The position numbers and the translations under genes were made by a program. From Bradyrhizobium campsiandrae (lineage in GTDB: Bacteria > Pseudomonadota > Alphaproteobacteria > Rhizobiales > Xanthobacteraceae): 64,000 bases of DNA. Below, piece by piece: positions 8,229 to 16,412 of the stretch (position 1 is the first letter of the stretch; each line of letters begins with the position of its first letter). The notes below the pieces were generated by a model, which had not been told where the DNA came from, made no database searches, and saw nothing but the letters and a program-made list of their open reading frames with translations. Where the stretch lies: assembly GCF_014529705.1 (NCBI RefSeq), contig NZ_JAANIH010000008.1:120887-184886 (forward strand), in the 5' to 3' direction.

Positions 8229-9059
8229 ATGACGATGATTCGCGGCGCGGCCGCCATTACGGGAGCGGCGAGCGGCATCGGCCGCGCGCTGGCCATCGAG
8301 CTCGCGCAACGTGGCGCCGACCTCGCGCTCGCCGATCGCGACGAAGGCGGCCTGAAGAGCCTCGCCGCCGAGATCGGCGCGCAGCGCAAGGTCAGCCTGC
8401 ACCGCGTCGACGTCGGCGAGGCCAGCGACATCGCGCAGTTCGCCCGCGAAGCGATCGCGGCGCATCCCGCGCTCAACATCCTCGTCAACAATGCCGGCGT
8501 GGCGCTGCTCGGACAATTCGAGGAGATCGACCAGGCGCAGATGGACTGGCTGTTCGACATCAATTTCTGGGGCGTGGTGCACGGCACCCGCGCCTTCCTG
8601 CCGCACCTCAAGACGCGGGGCGAGGCGCACATCGTCAACGTCTCCTCGATCTTCGGCATCATCGCGCCGCCGGGACAATCGGCCTATGCGGCGGCGAAGT
8701 TCGCGGTGCGCGGCTTTTCCGAGAGCGTGCGGCACGAGCTCGCGGCCGCGGGCAGCCCGGTCAGGCTGTCGGTGGTGCATCCCGGCGGCGTCGCCACCAA
8801 CATCGCGCGCGCCTCGCGCACCGGAATTGGCGTCACCGACAATGCCCGCCGCGGCCAGATGATCGACCGGTTCGAGACCGCGGCGCGGACGACGCCAAAA
8901 GAGGCCGCGCTGCGCATCATCAGGGGCATCGAGCGCAACGAGCCGCGCATCCTGATCGGCAACGACGCAAGGTTCATGGACATCCTGCAGCGCTTCCGCC
9001 CGGGGACCTATTGGGCACCGTTGCAGCGGCGGCTGGAGAAGATGGCGCGGGGGAAGTGA
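8229..9059 (+). CDS. Short-chain dehydrogenase/reductase (SDR)
   Basis: This is an NAD(P)-dependent oxidoreductase of 276 residues. The Rossmann cofactor motif TGAASGIG is at residues 11-18 and NNAGVALLG is the structural motif. The active site is Ser in VNVSSIFG with Tyr153 and Lys157 (YAAAK). The start at 8229 is preceded by GGGAGG; the upstream frame to 8094 overlaps the divergent receiver gene. The substrate cannot be inferred. A dispersed palindromic repeat follows. Confidence 0.9.
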   Translation: MTMIRGAAAITGAASGIGRALAIELAQRGADLALADRDEGGLKSLAAEIGAQRKVSLHRVDVGEASDIAQFAREAIAAHPALNILVNNAGVALLGQFEEIDQAQMDWLFDINFWGVVHGTRAFLPHLKTRGEAHIVNVSSIFGIIAPPGQSAYAAAKFAVRGFSESVRHELAAAGSPVRLSVVHPGGVATNIARASRTGIGVTDNARRGQMIDRFETAARTTPKEAALRIIRGIERNEPRILIGNDARFMDILQRFRPGTYWAPLQRRLEKMARGK

Positions 9060-9092
9060 GGGGCGCGATGGCGTCGCCTCATGCTCCGCTGT

Positions 9093-9182
9093 CGTAGGGT
9101 GGGCAAAGCGAAGCGTGCCCACGACTTTCGGCAACCGATAGGGATGGTGGGCACGGCGCGTAGCGCCTTTGCCCACCCTACG
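9093..9182. repeat. Dispersed palindromic repeat, family A, copy 1
   Basis: The element opens CGTAGGGTGGGCA and closes with the inverted TGCCCACCCTACG. Inner arms also pair (CGTGCCCAC with GTGGGCACG). A second copy of the same design lies at 27247-27336. It is non-coding and intergenic; it is comparable to REP/BIME-type elements (inference). Confidence 0.85.
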
Positions 9183-9198
9183 AGACTGGAATATTTGG

Positions 9199-10005
9199 TT
9201 ACTGCCCCACCAGCCGATCCGCAAAGTACCCGATCGTCTTGCGGTAGATCACCGCCCTGTTCCACTCGCGCATCGCCTCGAAATTGGCCGAGCCTTCGTC
9301 ATAGGGCTGGCCCATCTTGAAGCCGTTCGAGTGCAGGAGGTTCGCGGTCGAGGCGAGCACGTCGGCTACGCTGTGGCGGAGGTCGACGTGGCCGTCGCCG
9401 TCGAAATCGACGCCGTACTTGATGTAGGACGACGGCAGGAACTGGGTCTGGCCGATCTCGCCGGCATAGGCGCCGATCAGGTCGCGCAGCGGCAGGTCGC
9501 CGCGCTGCACGATCTTGAGCGCGGCGAGCAGTTCGCCCTGGAACAGCTCGGTGCGGCGGCAATCATGCGCGAGCGTCGCAAGCGTTCGGATGACGGGCAG
9601 CTTGCCCATGTCGCCCTTGCCGAAATCGCTCTCAAGGCCCCAGATCGCGACCAGGATCTGCCTCGGCACGCCGAACTGCTGCTCGATGCGCGAGAGCAGC
9701 GCGGCATGACGCTGGAGCAGTGCGCGGCCGCCATTGATGCGGCCCGGGCCGACGCGGGTCGAGACATACTGCTCGAAACTCTTGTTGAAGGTGTAGCGCT
9801 GACGGCGGTCGAAGGCGAGCACCGCGCCGTCCTGGGTGATGCCGCTGAACGCTGCGCTGGTCACGCCCGCCGAGACGCCCGCGGCTTGCGCTTCCGCGCT
9901 CATGCTGGCGACGAAGCTGTTGAAGTCGCCGCCGCAACGCGCGGCTTCAGCCGACCCGCCGGCCAGCGAGACAATGATTGCGGCGGCGAAAAGCGATCTC
10001 AACAT
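9199..10005 (-). CDS. MltB-type lytic murein transglycosylase
   Basis: The enzyme cleaves glycan strands of murein with formation of 1,6-anhydromuramate. The 268-residue protein has a signal peptide (hydrophobic to about residue 21, SAEAA), so it is periplasmic. The SLT_2/MltB domain shows the catalytic Glu near 125 in WGLESDFGKG and the signature GEIGQTQFLPSSY. The C-terminal part has VDFDGDGHVDL and VADVLASTANLL. No lipobox is visible, unlike E. coli MltB, so it is probably soluble. Confidence 0.92.
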   Translation of the reverse strand: MLRSLFAAAIIVSLAGGSAEAARCGGDFNSFVASMSAEAQAAGVSAGVTSAAFSGITQDGAVLAFDRRQRYTFNKSFEQYVSTRVGPGRINGGRALLQRHAALLSRIEQQFGVPRQILVAIWGLESDFGKGDMGKLPVIRTLATLAHDCRRTELFQGELLAALKIVQRGDLPLRDLIGAYAGEIGQTQFLPSSYIKYGVDFDGDGHVDLRHSVADVLASTANLLHSNGFKMGQPYDEGSANFEAMREWNRAVIYRKTIGYFADRLVGQ

Positions 10006-10120
10006 CAGAACGAGTCCTCATGCAATGGAGCAAAGCAGAAGGCGATCATGCCCGGGAACGGGATTCGCGTCAAAGCAACGTCGACCAATCATGCCGGGTG
10101 CAGCCTTGAAACGAAAACCG

Positions 10121-10211
10121 CAAAACAACCCCATGCACAGTAGGCGCCGCCGGCCGTAGATTTTGTTTTTCCGAATTGTCGTTGACCCGTCGGGCAAAAC
10201 AGTGGTATTGT
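10121..10211. repeat. Dispersed repeat, family B, copy 1
   Basis: CAAAACAACCCCATGCACAG at the start and GTCGGGCAAAACA near the end are shared with 53870-53979, with a variable middle. Between the blocks both copies carry an A/T-rich stretch ending GAATT. This is non-coding; the rest of the 363-bp gap (10006-10368) holds no recognisable gene. Confidence 0.75.
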
Positions 10212-10368
10212 CCTATCATCCCAGATTCCGGGCGTGGACGCCCGCCCGCGAAGCGCCCGTTGAAAGGGACCAGCGTCAAGGCGGCCGCTTTGATCCGCAT
10301 CAACGTGTCCCATCGCTTCGTTCCTAGACTGCGAACAGCAGCAGCGCCCGCGCGCAGGAGATGGCGCC

Positions 10369-10893
10369 ATGACCGGAATTACCCTCACCACCGAGCAGAT
10401 CCGCAATGCACCCGCACCGGTGCGGCAATGGATCGAGCAGGAGGTGATCAATGCGCTCGGCCTCGCGCCGCGCCCGCCGGTCGCCACACCTGTTCAAACC
10501 GCCCATCTCGTCGCCTGCAGCGAGGACGATGTGGCCGGCGTGCTCGAGCACATCCGCGGCACGTTCCCGGCGGTGAATGTCCTGCTCGAATTCGCTCGGC
10601 CCGGCATCAATTACGGTCAGCCCGCGGTGATGACGTTCCGCCTGATGGACATCCTGCATCACACGCGGCTGCAGGAGATCGGACAGGTCATGACGTGCCT
10701 GGAGATGATCAACCAGGCGCTGACGGTGGTGAGGAAAGACCCGTCTGCGCGGTTCTGCGGCTTCGATAATGAGGGCCACTGCCTGATCGCGCCCGAGACA
10801 CAGGCCAGCATCGCGGCGCTGTGGCAGGACATGATGGAGCGTCAGCAGATGCAGCAGAGCAAGGCGGACACCCGGATCGCGCCGGCGGCGTGA
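10369..10893 (+). CDS. Conserved hypothetical protein, 174 residues
   Basis: This soluble protein starts MTGITLTTEQIRNAPAPVRQ. It looks like a mostly helical acidic N terminus (QWIEQEVINALGL), a middle domain and a Gln-rich tail (MMERQQMQQSKA). The ATG is preceded by GGAGATGG. No signal peptide or membrane span is present. It is followed 67 bp later by a small membrane-protein gene in the same direction. I do not recognise the family. Confidence 0.75.
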   Translation: MTGITLTTEQIRNAPAPVRQWIEQEVINALGLAPRPPVATPVQTAHLVACSEDDVAGVLEHIRGTFPAVNVLLEFARPGINYGQPAVMTFRLMDILHHTRLQEIGQVMTCLEMINQALTVVRKDPSARFCGFDNEGHCLIAPETQASIAALWQDMMERQQMQQSKADTRIAPAA

Positions 10894-10960
10894 GCCGAAC
10901 GCGGCGGATCAGGCGATCCGTCGAGGAGCACGCGACAGCCGGCTTTGCGGAGAATTGGTG

Positions 10961-11308
10961 GTGCCGAAGACAAGACCAGACAGCAAGTTCTCCCCTCGCC
11001 TGCTGCGCATCCCGCTGTTCCGCCTGCTCGCCATCAACCTTGCGATCGGCGCCTCTGCGGCGAGCCTTCTCGTCGGCGGATTGCTCTGGCTCAACCCCGG
11101 ACATCTGCGCGAGCTGATTTTTGCCGATCGTTCGCCCGGCATCGGGCTCGCGCTGTTGCTGGCCTCCTTCGTCATCACCTTTGGTTCGGCCGCGATGGGC
11201 AGCGCGATCATGACGCAGGGCCGCAAGGGCGATGATGACGGAGGCAGCGGCGGCAGTCCCTCGCGATTGGCTGCGCAAAAACTGCCGCGGCGCGCGCCGC
11301 CAATGTGA
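10961..11308 (+). CDS. Small protein with two membrane segments
   Basis: About 115 residues: a basic N terminus (PKTRPDSKFSPRLLR), a hydrophobic segment, a short loop with LNPGHLRELIFADRSPG, a second hydrophobic segment and a Gly/Ser/Asp-rich tail. There is no ATG; GTG at 10961 is preferred, eight bases after GGAG, with GTG 10958 and TTG 10955 as alternatives. It is probably an inner-membrane protein of unknown function. Confidence 0.6.
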   Translation: MPKTRPDSKFSPRLLRIPLFRLLAINLAIGASAASLLVGGLLWLNPGHLRELIFADRSPGIGLALLLASFVITFGSAAMGSAIMTQGRKGDDDGGSGGSPSRLAAQKLPRRAPPM

Positions 11309-11633
11309 TGTGTGCAACGCACTTGTCAGAGCGATCTGCCCGGGCTGCAACCGATCCGTGCACGCAGCAGGATGCCATGCAGGCCCATGCAACTTCGCAA
11401 CACGTGCGCGCAGGTTCGCTGCGTTGCGAGAGCGTGCGAAATGAACAAACTATTTCGATTTTGCAAGCATCTGCTTCGCGACATTGCGGGAACCGGTCAC
11501 GCGCTACGCTGCATATCAGATGCGCTTGCTGCGACATCAAGACCATGACGATTCATCTTGCCATCGCAGAGCGCAAGCGATAGCCTTCTATCTCAGGTTG
11601 TCGCCCCGCCAGCCCCGGGCGACGCTGAAGACC
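11309..11633. other. Intergenic stretch without a recognisable gene
   Basis: About 325 bp. The overlapping plus-strand frames (11305-11583, 11312-11548, 11484-11690) are Cys/His/Arg-rich without any family sequence and look like chance frames. Confidence 0.4.
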
Positions 11634-11669
11634 AAAATAAACGGCGGGCTCATCGGCCCGCCGTTTATT
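11634..11669. terminator. Strong hairpin, probably bidirectional terminator
   Basis: AAATAAACGGCGGGC and GCCCGCCGTTTATT pair over about 14 bp around a short TCATCG loop. A/T-rich stem ends give T runs in either direction. It overlaps the stop codon of the small minus-strand frame at 11665-11820. Confidence 0.75.
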
Positions 11670-11820
11670 GAGGGTTCGGATCGAACCTGACGAAGCCCCT
11701 GTCGCTTCGATCCTGCAACCAGACATCCTCGATCGATTGCACAGGTTCGCAGGCCCATTTCGTGAGGCCGAACGGCATCGCGGTAAGGCTCTTCGCAGGC
11801 CCCGGGACGCTCGAAGTCAT
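11665..11820 (-). CDS. Possible 51-residue small protein
   Basis: A frame starting MTSSVPGPAKSLTAMPFGL and ending with FVRFDPNPQ runs straight into the terminator hairpin. It contains a mixed soluble sequence (WACEPVQSIEDVWLQDRSD). No clear SD precedes the start. It is called only because composition and terminator position fit a gene; it could be chance. Confidence 0.35.
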   Translation of the reverse strand: MTSSVPGPAKSLTAMPFGLTKWACEPVQSIEDVWLQDRSDRGFVRFDPNPQ

Positions 11821-11854
11821 TTGACTATGGCGCCCTGATCGACGACAAGCCGCC

Positions 11855-12091
11855 ATGGCCAAGAAACCCGGAACCAACCCGAAAGGCGAATTCGCCTTTT
11901 TCAACGTCGTCTACGAAGACGGCTCCCAACGCTCCAACCGCCGCGTCCCCTCCGAGCTGCTCGGCGGCCTCGACGGCGACGAACCCGCCCGCAACTTCAT
12001 CATGGAGCAGGACCGCGAGATCGCAGAAAAGAGCGGCAGGCCTCCGCTGGAGATCGAGAAGATCGAGCGGGTGGGGGCGAAGAAGAAGTAG
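11855..12091 (+). CDS. Small conserved basic protein, 78 residues
   Basis: The protein starts MAKKPGTNPKGEFAFFNVVY, contains LLGGLDGDEPARNFIMEQDR, and ends with a basic AKKK tail. It looks like a compact soluble protein with charged helices (REIAEKSGRPPLEIEKIERV). A damaged copy of its C-terminal half lies 150 bp downstream, which supports it as a real, duplicated gene. Function unknown. Confidence 0.75.
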   Translation: MAKKPGTNPKGEFAFFNVVYEDGSQRSNRRVPSELLGGLDGDEPARNFIMEQDREIAEKSGRPPLEIEKIERVGAKKK

Positions 12092-12141
12092 GGCCGACTA
12101 AAAGTTCGACGAGATTGTGCTGAACTGCTGCGGCAAGTGGG

Positions 12142-12185
12142 GTCACCTCTCCCTTGGGAGAGGTCGGCGCGCAGCGCCGGGTGAG
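12142..12185. repeat. Dispersed repeat, family C, short copy
   Basis: GTCACCTCTCCC...GGGAGAGGTCGGCGC...GCGCCGGGTGAG matches the opening of the longer element at 30625. It lies between the small gene and its decayed copy. Confidence 0.7.
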
Positions 12186-12240
12186 TCGAAATTTCGGAAA
12201 TATTTTGCAAAATCGAGTGCCCAAGAGCCGCCCCCAACAA

Positions 12241-12371
12241 CTCGGCGACCTCGACGGCGACGAACCCGCCCGCAGCTTCATCTTAGAGCAAGACCACGAG
12301 ATCGCGGAAAAGAGCGGGAGGCCGGCGCTGGAGATTGAGCGGATCGAAAGGGTTGGGCGAAGAGGAAGTAG
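12241..12371 (+). pseudogene. Decayed partial copy of the 11855-12091 gene
   Basis: From CTCGGCGACCTCGACGGCGA onward this repeats the second half of the small gene: LDGDEPARSFILEQDHEIAE against LDGDEPARNFIMEQDREIAE, and EIERIERVG against EIEKIERVG. The N-terminal part is missing. One base is lost near the end (GGGCGAAG instead of GGGGCGAAG), so the original TAG at 12369-12371 is out of frame. It is a duplication remnant at the left border of the accessory gene. Confidence 0.75.
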
Positions 12372-12443
12372 ACGGCTGAGATCTCTCCACCAGGCATTGC
12401 GCGTACTTGACTTCTAATGCAACTTCCCGAAGGGAGGTACGCA

Positions 12444-15400
12444 ATGCCCGTTCCAAGCTACGAACTTTCTCGACTAGACGCGAACACGTTCGAACACTTA
12501 GTTAATTCTCTTGCCTTGCGTATATTGGGCGCGGGTCATACCGGCTTTGGTCCCGGTCCAGACGCAGGACGAGATGGGTTTTTCGAAGGAGCAGCACCGT
12601 ATCCGAGTGAGAGTGAAAACTGGTCCGGTACTTGGTACATTCAATCGAAGTTTCTTGCGCCGCACCTGAGCAAGGATCCCCAGAAGTGGCTGGTAGATCG
12701 AGTAGAAGAAGAGCTGCGCGCATTTGAGAACTCAGCCTCGCCTCGAATTTGGCCAGACATATGGATCGTTGCTACAAACATAGAGCCTTCCGGGGCTGCC
12801 GAGACTGGTTCGTTCGATCGAATAAGGGACATTGTGCGAAAAGCCCGTCCCCAGCTTGCCAAGCGATTTCATATCTGGGGCGGCCGAAAGATCTTAGATC
12901 TTCTCGCAATCTATCCTGAGATAGCGGATTATTATTGTGAATTTATTTCGTCAGGGCAGGTACTCGCCCGACTATATGAGCAGACGATAGCTTCGCAGGC
13001 GCAAGTCGAAGAAATTATTCGCTACCTAGTGGTCACACAGTTTAGCGAGCAACAGTACACGAAACTGGAACAAGCAGGCTCGACTACCGACAATAGACCG
13101 GGAATCCAGCGTCTTTTCGCCGATATACCGTTCGCTTGCAAGTCGAACGAAATGTCGGGGATGGCAGCGACTACACTCGCGCGAGCGCTGGCTCAGACGC
13201 AGAGGGTTCGGTCTATCATCGACTCGCCGGACGACTGGCACCGCTGGCAGCGTCATCCTTCTCGAGCTCGAACCTGGTTTGTCAAGGGCGGCCCGGGCCA
13301 AGGGAAGTCCACCCTTACCCAGTTTATTAGTCAAATTCAGCGTGCAGCCCTCATTCTGCAGGAGAGGGGGCCCGTAGTATTGCCAGCGCAACGAGCACTA
13401 GCGGAAGACATCTGTGCAGTCGCAACGAAGAAAAAGCTTTGGCCTTTGGTGCCCCGAATCCCGCTTATTGTAGATCTGAAAGAATTCGCTTTTTGGTTCA
13501 GCCAACGAGGGAAAAGACTGACTGATCGGATGATCGCCTATTTCTCCGAAACGCTCACGAATCAAATCGGAGAGCCTGTGCACGCAGGTGCACTAAGAAG
13601 AGTTTTCGGCTCATCACGCTGGTTGTTCGTTTTTGACGGACTAGATGAAGTTCCTAGCGATGTTAAGGATTCGGTCGCAAGCGAAGTTACGCATTTTATA
13701 AATGATGTGCTCGTTGGTTACGGGTCGGATGCTGCGATCATTTGCACGTCTCGACCTCAAGGTTACTCAGGGCAGTTTTCGGAGATTGAAGCCGCAATCG
13801 TCGAGCTCGTCAGCTTATCGCGCGAACAAGCACTAGCTTGTGCGGAGCCTCTTCTTGCGCTTGATAGATCCGAGGGCGAACACAAGGCATACATGAAAAT
13901 TCTCGGCGACGCGCTTCAGTCGGAAGCAATTGCCGAAATTATGACTACTCCACTTCAGGCGCACATAATGGGAGTAATTGTTCGAGACGGCGGGAAGCCC
14001 CCGGAACGAAAATGGCAACTCTATAATACGTTCTACGAAATCATAAAGAAACGCGAGGCGAATAGAAATTTGCCTGATCGCAGGCTAGCGTTGCTCTTGC
14101 GCGAAGGCGACAAGCTTCTAAAAGCGCTACACAACAGACTCGGCTTTGAGCTCCATGCACGTGCAGAGACCAGCAAAGGAGCAATCACGTCTTTAGAGCG
14201 GAAGTAACTTCTTGCCATCGTAACCGAGGTAGTTTCCGAGCTACAGGATACCGATATTGATGAGACGGTATCAACTCTAATGAGAGCTACGACCGAACGT
14301 CTGGTTCTCGTCAGCACACCGGAAGCAGGCGAGTTGGTACGTTTTGATATTCGCCCTCTCCAAGAATTCTTCGCAGGAGAGTTCATCTATCAGTCCGGCG
14401 AACCGGACAATTTCGTAGATAGAGTAAGAACCATTGCTGGCGACTCGCACTGGAGGGAGGTTGTTCATTTCCTTCTGAGTGCTCTCATTGAGAATACACG
14501 TAAGAGCGAACTTGCCGCTGCCGTAACGGTGCTAACCCAGCTAGACGACGGTGGCGATCGAGAAATGCGGGCGTTGAACCGACGTCTCGCACGAGGCGGC
14601 ATCATTGCAAGTCGCCTTCTTCAAGAGGGTGTTCTTGAGCAAGACAAGCGTCTGCGCGAACAATTTCGAAACTGCATCGTTCCGCTTAGCGGTTGCGTTG
14701 ATGCGGGTCGATATTTCTCGACGACAAAATCATTGCACTCCGTCCAGTGGCTCACAGACGTACTGGTCTCAGTTCTTGCAGAGCAAGCGGAGCCTGAGAA
14801 TATAGGGGCACTAACTTGCCTCACGAAGATCTTGTCCGATACGGACGAGCGGTCCAAGCTCTTGAAGAGTACGCTCGTTGGTGCGTCACGAGGCTATCAA
14901 CGCTCATTCCTTGAACAGTTTAGAGACTCAACGAGAGATTCGGGTGAACCGAGGATTTATCCTCGCTGGTTGCGCGAAAGCGCCGTCAGGTTACTATTAG
15001 ACAACAATTGGCATGATCTTGGGTACGCCGCTGTATCAGCGGCGACGAGCATCTTTGCAAATGGACCAGACTCTAAGAGCATAGCGCGTGAGATTGGCAT
15101 TGATCCAGCCGTCGTACGATTGTTGGACGGACTGTTACCAGCCTCCATTCGAGATTCGAATGAACCTCGAAGTGCTGCCCATGTAGAGGTTCAGTATGGG
15201 ATAATAGAGGTCCAGTACTTCAAACCTAGGGAGATCCCCAGCTGGAAAACATGGTCGCCAGCCACTTGGAGTAAACTCAGCACATCGACGGGGATTCTGA
15301 AAGCAATCTATTGCGCACTTAATTTCGTTCGCTCGCCGAACGATGAAACCCTAACCCACCTGCGAGTTGCCTTGGCTGGAGATTTGAGGAACTGCAGAAT

Positions 15401-16334
15401 GCTTCCTGAGACGATTCGAGCATTCTTCGATTTTCAGCAAATCGAGCTGGACGGGTCCAACCGACGTCCGTCCAGGCTGGTTCGAAAATCAAGACCTGGC
15501 TACGTGATGGAGCTAATGTTGAGGGGCGGAAGCAAAGATGGCGGCTCCATTGATTGGCTCGCAATAGCCGGCACGGAGCCTTGGCTGGCACTGCATCTTT
15601 TGGCTCGGGGCTCCCACGACGCCACTAAGGCATTCGAAGATGCCAAAGTTCAGCGTCTGCTTCTAGGACACATGCCATCCGAAACGTTACTCGCGTACGC
15701 CGCAAAATGGGGCACCCTATTTGGCCTGACGGAACCGCTTGGAACAGGCCTTAGGGAGCTTGCCTTGTCTGCAGCGAAAGGTCTTGTCGCTCCAGAGCGA
15801 TTCTTTGATCGAATGGACCATTTCAAAGTTGAGCTTCCGAAGGAGGCAGAGATGTTGCCACATCTCCTCGCTGCTCTGGTGCATTCATCAAGCCCGGAGA
15901 GTTCCCTTTTCCATCGCGAGCTAAGACATACGTCATTTGAAGATATCGCAAGCACGGTCCGCAAGATATTTCGGTCCGGGACTTCTCTAAGGAAAATATT
16001 TCAAAGCACCGCGTTCTCCACGAGGGTACGCGCTGCGGCAGGAGTCTTTTACGGCTTTCATAGCGGGGGGACCTCACTTCAGAAGGAAATTGATTCGCTC
16101 GTTGAACTCTACGATGCAGCCGAAGCGTCGTGGTTTCTACCTGCTGTTGCACTGCTGCTGAATGAGGCTTTAGCAACCGAGCAGCGCTTCGCCTTGAAAG
16201 CTATGGGCGCCTTACTTGAGAGCGCAAACTCCAACTTGCCTGCACGCTTTGCAGTCAATCCCATGGTTGCGAGCTGGCGCGAGATATCAAGAGCTCCTGT
16301 AACACAAGCTGCAGAACCGATGCTCTGGAAATGA
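12444..16334 (+). pseudogene. NACHT/STAND ATPase with nuclease-like N terminus, one in-frame stop
   Basis: A single frame runs from ATG 12444 (SD GGGAGG) to TGA 16332-16334, broken only by TAA at 14205-14207. The first part is 587 residues; the remainder is 708 codons in the same frame. The N terminus resembles Mrr/PD-(D/E)xK restriction nucleases: Glu17 in NTFEHLV, Asp44 in GPDAGRDG, and Lys69 in WYIQSKF. A NACHT ATPase follows, with Walker A GGPGQGKST (about 282-290) and Walker B FVFDGLDEVP (Asp about 398). The stop falls between the ATPase and the winged-helix-like motif FDIRPLQEFFAGEF. A long C-terminal region without a recognised domain would be the sensor. By analogy with Avs and bacterial NACHT proteins this is probably a phage-defence gene. 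It is A/T-richer than its neighbours, which suggests transfer. It is either inactive, translated as two parts, or a base-call error. Confidence 0.8.
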
Positions 16335-16412
16335 GAGTTTATGCAAGCTCGAACAGCACATACAAACGGCGGACTTTGCGGCCCACCGCTTTCGTTCTGA
16401 TTGAAATTCGGA

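Noticed and set aside
8103..9224. N-terminal extension of the receiver protein on the minus strand
   Set aside because: It is antisense to the dehydrogenase gene; the true receiver start with SD is at 8102.
11305..11583. Overlapping Cys-rich frames after 11308
   Set aside because: Composition is that of non-coding sequence; several frames are equally open and none has a convincing start.
12154..12417. 87-residue frame through the decayed small-gene copy
   Set aside because: Only the part from 12241 is related to the small gene; the front is repeat sequence and the end is shifted, so it is a remnant and not a gene.
14205..14207. Recoding of the TAA in the NACHT gene
   Set aside because: TAA is not the codon used for selenocysteine or pyrrolysine, and no recoding signal is visible; mutation or sequence error is simpler.
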